Assembly: GCA_027063215.1 (NCBI GenBank)
Contig: JAMOSE010000013.1
Span: 1-18,803 of the forward strand
DNA length: 18,803 nt
Reading direction: 5' to 3'
From: Sulfurimonas sp.
Lineage (GTDB): Bacteria; Campylobacterota; Campylobacteria; Campylobacterales; Sulfurimonadaceae
Of the stretch, positions 14,237-18,803 are shown piece after piece. Made by a program: the position numbers and the translations under genes. Every line of letters starts with the position of its first letter. Position 1 is the first letter of the stretch. Below the pieces are notes generated by a model. It did not search any database and was not told the DNA's origin. It saw nothing but the letters and a program-made list of their open reading frames with translations.

Positions 14237-15454
14237 CTAGCTTTTTAAAGACATTACTTCTTCAACATAGGTAGGTTTTCTCATACCTACTACAATATAA
14301 TCTATATCTTCAAGAGATAAAAGATACTCAAGCGCACACTCCTGCATCTTTTTATTGCACCCTGTAAAATACTCTTTTAAAGCAGTTTTTGTTGTTTTTG
14401 AAGATTCATAGGCAACCATATCTCTATATTCTCGTAAAAATCTATCGATATACTCTAACAATACATCTAAAACCTCTTGCGATATATTTTCTATAGCCTT
14501 TTTAATATGTGGGAGGATCTGCGTTACTAAAAAGGTATCATACTCTCCAATAAAGCCAAACTTATGCTTGTTCATATCCATCTGATCTATAAGATTATAG
14601 AGTGATTGCAGTTGATCATTCTCACAAATCTCTAAAAGATCATTCAATGTATGATAATAGTTTTTTGGCTCTTCATACTCTGCAAGCCTATACATCAAAC
14701 CATCTTTTTGGGCGTTTAACGGTCTGCTTATAAGCACTTGCAGTCCATTTTTCTTTGCCCATGCTGCACACTTCAAACCTTCACGCTCTAAAAGATTTAT
14801 GGGCAACTCAACAGTTGTAAAACTATGTTTTATGTTCCCTGCTTCTCTTGCTGCTCGTTGTGCAAGTGTTATTAAATCTTCATATGGTAAAAATTCAGGA
14901 TCTTGAAGCTCTTTTGCAAAAGCATTTGAACTGATACCATAACTCTTGATTCGACCATCTTTTACTTCTTCTTCCAAAGCTACAAAAGCTTTATAGATTC
15001 TTGCAAACATCTCATCTAACATTGTATCTTTGGGCATTTTCTTCTTTAATGCTTCGTAAATAAAATACTCAGGGTTATGAATAAGATAACACTCAAGTGA
15101 GTTTAACTGTAATCTTTCTAAAGATGCACTTAACTCATCATGCAAAAATGAGGGTGCTATAGAGTGATAACAGCTTGGTGAAAATTCTACAACATCTTCA
15201 AAAGACTTCTCTTTATGTTCAAGCAGTTTTGAACCCTGTATATAGCCAAATTTTGAGACTATTTTTATCTCATCTCTTATCTCATCTTCAAAAAAGCCCA
15301 TCACTCTGGCAATAGCACGTTCTGCACCGCCATCACTGTAATTTGTTGCTGTATCGATTAAACGAACACCCATCTCAATAGCCTCTTTGAGCGCTTCAAT
15401 ATGAAGAAGGTTCTCATCACTGACTCTATATGTTCCAAATGCGAAAGTACTCAT
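14237..15454 (-). CDS. Aldo/keto reductase with enlarged C-terminal half
   Basis: This is an NAD(P)H-dependent oxidoreductase of the aldo/keto reductase TIM-barrel family. The catalytic tetrad is present: Asp34 and Tyr39 (RLIDTATNYSDG), Lys68 (IVSKFGY) and His126 (YLIHNPEY). KDGRIKSYGISSN (166-178) and the closing DYIVVGMRKPTYVEEVM match barrel strands seven and eight. It has 405 residues, against about 280-340 for most of the family; the extra length is a helical insert of roughly 110 residues (about 255-370) between the SRPLNAQ strand and the final strand. The substrate is unknown. The ATG has AGGA eight bases upstream. It appears to be a single-gene unit between the alpha operon and the nifU operon. 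Confidence 0.85.
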   Translation of the reverse strand: MSTFAFGTYRVSDENLLHIEALKEAIEMGVRLIDTATNYSDGGAERAIARVMGFFEDEIRDEIKIVSKFGYIQGSKLLEHKEKSFEDVVEFSPSCYHSIAPSFLHDELSASLERLQLNSLECYLIHNPEYFIYEALKKKMPKDTMLDEMFARIYKAFVALEEEVKDGRIKSYGISSNAFAKELQDPEFLPYEDLITLAQRAAREAGNIKHSFTTVELPINLLEREGLKCAAWAKKNGLQVLISRPLNAQKDGLMYRLAEYEEPKNYYHTLNDLLEICENDQLQSLYNLIDQMDMNKHKFGFIGEYDTFLVTQILPHIKKAIENISQEVLDVLLEYIDRFLREYRDMVAYESSKTTKTALKEYFTGCNKKMQECALEYLLSLEDIDYIVVGMRKPTYVEEVMSLKS

Positions 15455-15479
15455 ATATTTATTCCTAGATTGTTAAAGT

Positions 15480-15485
15480 ATTTTA
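15480..15485 (-). promoter_or_regulatory. Candidate -10 box of the aldo/keto reductase gene
   Basis: TAAAAT on the minus strand (context TTCTAAAATACTT), 25 bases before the ATG. It is a near match to the consensus without a recognisable -35; read-through from the ribosomal operon is the alternative. Confidence 0.35.
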
Positions 15486-15497
15486 GAATGTGGAAAG

Positions 15498-15516
15498 TTT
15501 AGAGTTAAGCTCTAAA
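15498..15516 (-). terminator. Second hairpin after rplQ
   Basis: TTTAGAG-ttaag-CTCTAAA is a perfect 7-bp stem, 7 bases beyond the first hairpin. On the minus strand it is followed by CTTTCC, a weak T-rich tail. It also lies just upstream of the aldo/keto reductase promoter. Confidence 0.45.
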
Positions 15517-15523
15517 GTAGAAG

Positions 15524-15549
15524 TTTATCAAGGCATATGCCCTGATAAA
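15524..15549 (-). terminator. First hairpin after rplQ, end of the alpha operon
   Basis: The stem is TTTATCA, then GGC, loop ATAT, GCC, then TGATAAA. On the minus-strand RNA the one apparent mismatch becomes a G-U pair, giving an 11-bp stem with a 4-base loop. It begins ten bases after the rplQ stop. The tail (CTTCTACTTT) is only moderately T-rich. Confidence 0.55.
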
Positions 15550-15559
15550 TAGAATTAAA

Positions 15560-15910
15560 TTATACTAATTCAATAAACGCCATTGGTGTTGCATCACCAC
15601 GACGAATACGTGTTCTAGTAATTCTAGTATATCCACCTTGACGCTCAGCGTATTGTGGTGCTACTTCATTTACTAGTTTTTTTGTTGCTTCTTTATTTTG
15701 AAGCGCAGCAAATACTGCTCTGTGAGCATTCGAGTCACCCTTAGTTGCAGTAGTAATTAACTTCTCAACATAAGAGCGAAGCTCTTTAGCTTTAACAGCA
15801 GTAGTCTCAATTTTACCATGTTCAATTAACGAAATACTAAGATTTGCTAAAAGTGCCTTTCTGTGAGCACTTGTACGACCTAGTTTACGATATCCATGAC
15901 GGTGTCTCAT
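15560..15910 (-). CDS. rplQ: 50S ribosomal protein L17
   Basis: L17 is a component of the large ribosomal subunit near the exit tunnel. The N-terminal MRHRHGYRKLGRTSAHRKALLANL (1-24), the helix with KIETTAVKAKELRSYVEKLIT, and the C-terminal GGYTRITRTRIRRGDATPMAFIELV are all diagnostic. The length of 116 residues is normal for the short bacterial form. It is the last gene of the alpha operon, 26 bases after rpoA, and is followed by two hairpins. Confidence 0.98.
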   Translation of the reverse strand: MRHRHGYRKLGRTSAHRKALLANLSISLIEHGKIETTAVKAKELRSYVEKLITTATKGDSNAHRAVFAALQNKEATKKLVNEVAPQYAERQGGYTRITRTRIRRGDATPMAFIELV

Positions 15911-15936
15911 ATCTTTTCCTCTTTATTTAGCGTACT

Positions 15937-16932
15937 CTAAGAAGCCGCTTCAATTTTCTTTTTTAGTGCAGTTACTACATCATCATCTAGATCGGCACCA
16001 ACTGTAAAACCAAACTCTTGTACTTTTTCTACGATCTCGTCGTAAGATTTTTTACCAAGATTTTTCACATTTTTAAGATCATTTGTACTCATAAGTACAA
16101 TTTCACCAATTAGTTTAATATCTGAGCGATCAAGACAGTTAAAACTACGAGCACTTAAACCAAGACTATCTATGTTCATAGTTAGTTTTTTAAGGTCTGG
16201 TGACTCTTCAACTCTCTCAATAGTTGTTGGAGCTTTAATACTAATCTCTGAGTTAAATACAGCCAATTGTGCATACATAACTTCTAATGAATTTCTAAAT
16301 GCATCAATTGGAGAGATTTGACCATCAGTTCTGATGTTCATTACAACTCTTTCAAAGTTAGGATTATCTTCTACAAGTACATTCTCAATTTTATATGTTG
16401 CACTTCTTACAGGTGTAAAATAAGCATCAAGAGCGATGTAACCATCTTCTAACTCTTCATATGTATCTTCACTTGCAACATACCCGATACCCTGAGCAAT
16501 CTTAATACTAAAGTTAAGTGTAGAATCTTCATTAAGCGTCGCAAGAGGCGCTGTTGGAGTCACTACTTCAACTTCATCATTGTTAAGATCAGCACCAGTA
16601 ATAGTACAAGGACCTGTAAAACTATAGTTAATCTCTGCCTCTGTTGCATCATTATTTAATCTAAAACGAATTTCTTTAAGATTTAATATAAAATCTGAAA
16701 TATCTTCAAGCATACCACGTACTGAGTCAAACTCATGTTTAGCACCCTCGATTTTAATAGCAATTGGCGCATAACCAACTGAACTACTTAGTAAAAAACG
16801 GCGAAGTGGATGAGCTAAAGAGATAGCATAACCCGTTTCAAACGGATATGCCATAATATTAGCTTCATTCTCACTAATTTGTTCTACCTCAAACTCTTGA
16901 GGAGCAAGTGGTGTAGTTTTAATCTTTTTCAT
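15937..16932 (-). CDS. rpoA: RNA polymerase alpha subunit
   Basis: The alpha subunit dimerises to start assembly of RNA polymerase and contacts upstream promoter DNA and activators. The N-terminal domain (about 1-235) includes the dimerisation block HPLRRFLLSSSVG (41-53) and RGMLEDISDFILNLKEI (72-88). The C-terminal domain (about 255-315) has LSARSFNCLDRSDI (259-272), where Arg262 corresponds to the DNA-contacting Arg265 of E. coli, and NLGKKSYDEI (291-300). The 331-residue length is typical. The NTD-CTD linker looks short. It sits between rpsD and rplQ as in most bacteria. Confidence 0.98.
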   Translation of the reverse strand: MKKIKTTPLAPQEFEVEQISENEANIMAYPFETGYAISLAHPLRRFLLSSSVGYAPIAIKIEGAKHEFDSVRGMLEDISDFILNLKEIRFRLNNDATEAEINYSFTGPCTITGADLNNDEVEVVTPTAPLATLNEDSTLNFSIKIAQGIGYVASEDTYEELEDGYIALDAYFTPVRSATYKIENVLVEDNPNFERVVMNIRTDGQISPIDAFRNSLEVMYAQLAVFNSEISIKAPTTIERVEESPDLKKLTMNIDSLGLSARSFNCLDRSDIKLIGEIVLMSTNDLKNVKNLGKKSYDEIVEKVQEFGFTVGADLDDDVVTALKKKIEAAS

Positions 16933-16958
16933 CTCTTGTACGCCCTTTTTATAAATTA

Positions 16959-17585
16959 TTATTTCGAGTAAAGCTCAACGATTAAACGCTCTTCAACTGG
17001 AATAACAACCTCTTCACGTTCTGGAAGACGAGTAAAGATACCAAATACTTTCTCAGCATCAATATCAACCCATGGAGCTAAACCTGTTTGGTTTGTAAGC
17101 TCAATAGCACGTTGTACTTGATTGTTTGTTTTACTAGACTCTTTAACCTCGATCTTTTGACCTGGTTTAACACGGTAAGAAGGGATATCTACTTTTTTAC
17201 CATCTACTAAGATATGACCATGTGTTACAAGTTGACGTGCAAATCTACGAGTAGATGCAAATCCCATTCTGTAAACTACATTGTCAAGTCTCTGCTCGAT
17301 AAGTGTAATAAGGTTTGTACCTGTATTTCCATCACGACGCTTTGCTTCAACGAATAGTGCATGGAACTGTTTTTCAGAAATACCATACATAAATTTCGCT
17401 TTTTGTTTCTCATTGAGTTGTAAACCATACTCAGAAACTTTTTTACGACGTTGTCCATGTTGTCCTGGACCATATGGACGTTTCTCTAAAGCAGACTTAC
17501 CTGCTAAACGACGCTCACCTTTTAAGTTAAGGCTTACTCCAAATCTTCTTTCGATTTTTTCTACTGGACCTCTATATCTTGCCAT
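16959..17585 (-). CDS. rpsD: 30S ribosomal protein S4
   Basis: S4 binds 16S rRNA early in small-subunit assembly. The start MARYRGPVEKIERRFGVSL, the RPYGPGQHG motif (36-44) and the S4 RNA-binding domain (about 98-147, LEQRLDNVVYRMGFASTRRFARQLVTHGHI pattern, first residue Ile96) are clear. The N-terminal zinc-binding cysteines of some S4 proteins are absent, so this is the Cys-less form. It has 208 residues. In E. coli S4 represses its own operon by binding the mRNA leader; whether that happens here is not shown, and no matching pseudoknot was recognised. Confidence 0.98.
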   Translation of the reverse strand: MARYRGPVEKIERRFGVSLNLKGERRLAGKSALEKRPYGPGQHGQRRKKVSEYGLQLNEKQKAKFMYGISEKQFHALFVEAKRRDGNTGTNLITLIEQRLDNVVYRMGFASTRRFARQLVTHGHILVDGKKVDIPSYRVKPGQKIEVKESSKTNNQVQRAIELTNQTGLAPWVDIDAEKVFGIFTRLPEREEVVIPVEERLIVELYSK

Positions 17586-17596
17586 CAGTAATCTCC

Positions 17597-17989
17597 TTAA
17601 ACTCTACGGCGCTTAGGTGCGCGACAACCGTTGTGTGGTAGTGGTGTAACATCTTTCATAAATGTAACACGGATTCCTTCGATAGCGCCAACAGATTTAA
17701 CTGCTGTCTCACGTCCAGAACCAGGACCTTGTACTTTGATACCAAGTTCTTTAATACCATGTACTTTTGCTTTTTCTACTGCATCTTCCACTGCTGCTTG
17801 CGCTGCAAACGGAGTAGATTTTTTAGAACCTTTGAAACCAAGGCTACCAGCAGAACTCCAAGCAATCATATTTCCCATTTCATCAGTAATAGTTACTAAT
17901 GTGTTGTTAAATGATGCTGCAATATGAATAATACCACGTGATACATTCTTTTTTATTACTTTTTTTCTAACAGCTTTTCTTTTTGCCAT
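17597..17989 (-). CDS. rpsK: 30S ribosomal protein S11
   Basis: S11 forms part of the 30S platform near the mRNA exit and the E site. Diagnostic stretches are GIIHIAASFNNTLVTITDEM, SSAGSLGFKGSKKSTPFAAQ, and the C-terminal VTPLPHNGCRAPKRRRV. The length of 130 residues is standard. It lies 11 bases after rpsM and 11 before rpsD, in the normal alpha-operon order. Confidence 0.98.
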   Translation of the reverse strand: MAKRKAVRKKVIKKNVSRGIIHIAASFNNTLVTITDEMGNMIAWSSAGSLGFKGSKKSTPFAAQAAVEDAVEKAKVHGIKELGIKVQGPGSGRETAVKSVGAIEGIRVTFMKDVTPLPHNGCRAPKRRRV

Positions 17990-18000
17990 AATCTAATCCC

Positions 18001-18363
18001 TTACGCTGCGCCGACAGTTTTACGTTTACCCTTACGAGTACGCGCATTTGTCTTAGTTTTTTGACCACGACATGGAAGACCACGACGGTGACGGAGACCT
18101 CTATATGAACCTAAATCCATAAGTGCTTTAATGTCCATTGCAACTTTTTTACGTAAATCACCCTCAACCATATGGTTAGCACGGATTTCCGCAGTAATTG
18201 CAGCTACATCAGCTTCATTGAGTTCAAAAACTCTTTTGTTATAGTCAATACCTGTAGCGTCAAGAATTTGACGTGCAGTATGAAGACCAATTCCATAGAT
18301 GTATGTTAGACCATACTCTATTCTCTTTTTCTTAGGTAAATCAACACCAGAAATACGAGCCAT
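18001..18363 (-). CDS. rpsM: 30S ribosomal protein S13
   Basis: S13 sits at the head of the 30S subunit, making bridges to the 50S subunit and contacting the P-site tRNA with its tail. The N-terminal ARISGVDLPKKKRIEYGLTYIYGIG (2-26) and the basic tail GLRHRRGLPCRGQKTKTNARTRKGK are diagnostic. The length of 120 residues is normal. It starts only two bases after the rpmJ stop, so the two are translationally linked. Confidence 0.98.
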   Translation of the reverse strand: MARISGVDLPKKKRIEYGLTYIYGIGLHTARQILDATGIDYNKRVFELNEADVAAITAEIRANHMVEGDLRKKVAMDIKALMDLGSYRGLRHRRGLPCRGQKTKTNARTRKGKRKTVGAA

Positions 18364-18365
18364 GG

Positions 18366-18479
18366 TTATCCTTGTCTCTGTTTATGTTTAGGGTTCTTGC
18401 AGATCACTCTTACAATTCCTCTTCTTTTGATAACTTTACAGTCATCACACATTTTCTTTACTGAAGCTCTTACTTTCAT
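18366..18479 (-). CDS. rpmJ: 50S ribosomal protein L36 (zinc-binding form)
   Basis: This 37-codon gene was read by hand on the minus strand: ATG at 18477-18479 and TAA at 18366-18368. The protein begins MKVRASVKKMCDDCKVIKRR and ends with the KHKQRQG tail. It is L36, the smallest 50S protein. The zinc ligands Cys11, Cys14, Cys27 and His32 are all present, so this is the zinc-holding (C+) form. AAGGA lies seven bases before the ATG. It is the first gene of the alpha operon here, two bases before rpsM. Confidence 0.96.
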   Translation of the reverse strand: MKVRASVKKMCDDCKVIKRRGIVRVICKNPKHKQRQG

Positions 18480-18769
18480 CGTAAGTCCTTATGAGTCTTT
18501 GTCTTTGCTGTTTGTAGGCAAAGAATCTAAAATTATTCGCTTGCCAATACTTTTATCTTATATACATTATATATAAAGATAGAAATACTCTTACTTTTAT
18601 GTTAAAACAGCAAAGCGGATTGAAATTATATCTAAACAAATGTAAAACTTTTATTAAGCTTATAAACATTAAATAGTAAACTTACAAAATGACACAAAAG
18701 TGACAAAAAATATTATTGCTGCTTAACACAATTTAGATTAAACTGCTGCTATCACTTTGGGAGTAGCAA
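18480..18769. promoter_or_regulatory. Divergent control region between rpmJ and an RNR-like gene
   Basis: The 290 bases hold no gene. The rpmJ side carries the AAGGA ribosome site, a 7-bp leader hairpin (TCTTTGC 18502-18508, GCAAAGA 18518-18524) and a TATAAT box. The plus side has GGGAG just before the ATG at 18770 and a possible -10 TAGATT at 18734-18739. An 11-bp inverted repeat, CTTTGCTGTTT (18503-18513) and AAACAGCAAAG (18605-18615), brackets the rpmJ -10 box. TGACA occurs twice (18690-18705 region, TGACACAAAAGTGACA). No clear NrdR box was recognised. Confidence 0.5.
18566..18571 (-). promoter_or_regulatory. -10 box of the rpmJ-rplQ operon
   Basis: Perfect TATAAT on the minus strand within an alternating TA-rich stretch (TATATATAATGTATATA), giving a leader of about 80 bases before rpmJ. 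Because the surrounding DNA is so TA-rich, the exact hexamer is uncertain, and no -35 consensus is seen. Confidence 0.5.
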
Positions 18770-18803
18770 ATGGTTGAGTACATTTTAAAACGTGACGGCA
18801 CTT
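18770..18803 (+). CDS. Start of a gene, possibly ribonucleotide reductase (ATP-cone)
   Basis: Only the first 11 codons are in the window: MVEYILKRDGT. The pattern xxxVxKRDGx is how ATP-cone domains open, the allosteric nucleotide-sensing domain at the N-terminus of many ribonucleotide reductases (NrdA, NrdD, NrdJ) and of NrdR. GGGAG five bases before the ATG supports the start. With so few residues the class of reductase, or even the family, cannot be fixed. The gene is divergent from the alpha operon and is cut off by the end of the window. Confidence 0.4.
   Translation, partial: MVEYILKRDGT

Noticed and set aside
17281..17927. Two open frames antisense to S4 and S11
   Set aside because: Both are mirror frames of highly conserved ribosomal protein genes and have no ribosome site.
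18364..18600. S4-binding pseudoknot in the alpha-operon leader, as in E. coli
   Set aside because: I could not recognise the nested pairing by eye; only a simple 7-bp hairpin is visible.
1..18803. CRISPR arrays, insertion sequences, tRNA or rRNA genes, phage or toxin-antitoxin genes
   Set aside because: No regularly spaced repeats, terminal inverted repeats with transposase, cloverleaf sequences or matching proteins were seen in the gaps between genes.

Overview
This window comes from an AT-rich chromosome of the Campylobacterota (epsilonproteobacteria), most like Sulfurimonas and its relatives. The evidence is the ribosomal cluster rpmJ-rpsM-rpsK-rpsD-rpoA-rplQ, a clade-typical neighbourhood nifU/TPR/murE and panD/YbaB/PDZ/ispA/tkt (as I recall it, parts of this order also occur in Campylobacter jejuni), a TRL-type lipoprotein, and promoters with a strong TATAAT -10 box and no clear -35 box. 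The genus is an inference from gene content, not from a database match.

Layout. 1-342 has no convincing gene. 343-1828 (+) carries yaaA and an RlmB/TrmH-type rRNA 2'-O-methyltransferase. 1832-4937 (-) is a probable operon of a small thioredoxin-like protein, a periplasmic FecR-domain protein and a CHASE2 class III adenylate/guanylate cyclase. This is the most sensory part of the window. 4964-5872 (+) is an AEC-family permease, divergent from the thioredoxin gene across only 26 bp. 5907-8684 (-) is ispA followed by transketolase. 8830-9150 (-) is a TRL-like lipoprotein. 9227-11270 (-) is a four-gene run: thioredoxin-like [2Fe-2S] ferredoxin, panD, YbaB/EbfC and a two-PDZ periplasmic protein. 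11408-11956 (+) is a small outer-membrane beta-barrel. 11976-14142 (-) is nifU-like scaffold, TPR protein, murE. 14237-15454 (-) is an unusually long aldo/keto reductase. 15560-18479 (-) is the alpha ribosomal operon, headed here by rpmJ, which was found by hand because it is only 37 codons. 18770 to the end (+) is the start of a gene whose first 11 residues resemble an ATP-cone of a ribonucleotide reductase.

How the genes work together. Most of the window is core metabolism and information processing: translation and transcription (alpha operon), peptidoglycan (murE, meso-DAP type), isoprenoid precursors (ispA), the pentose phosphate/Calvin cycle (tkt), pantothenate (panD) and Fe-S assembly (nifU). 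The FecR/CHASE2-cyclase pair looks like a two-protein envelope sensor making a cyclic nucleotide.

No mobile element, CRISPR array, tRNA, rRNA or phage gene was seen. I do not find a clearly new multi-gene system. The best leads are regulatory: overlapping back-to-back -10 boxes that may give leaderless transcripts, two perfect palindromes bracketing the nifU-operon -10 box, an 11-bp inverted repeat around the alpha-operon promoter, and the FecR-cyclase module.
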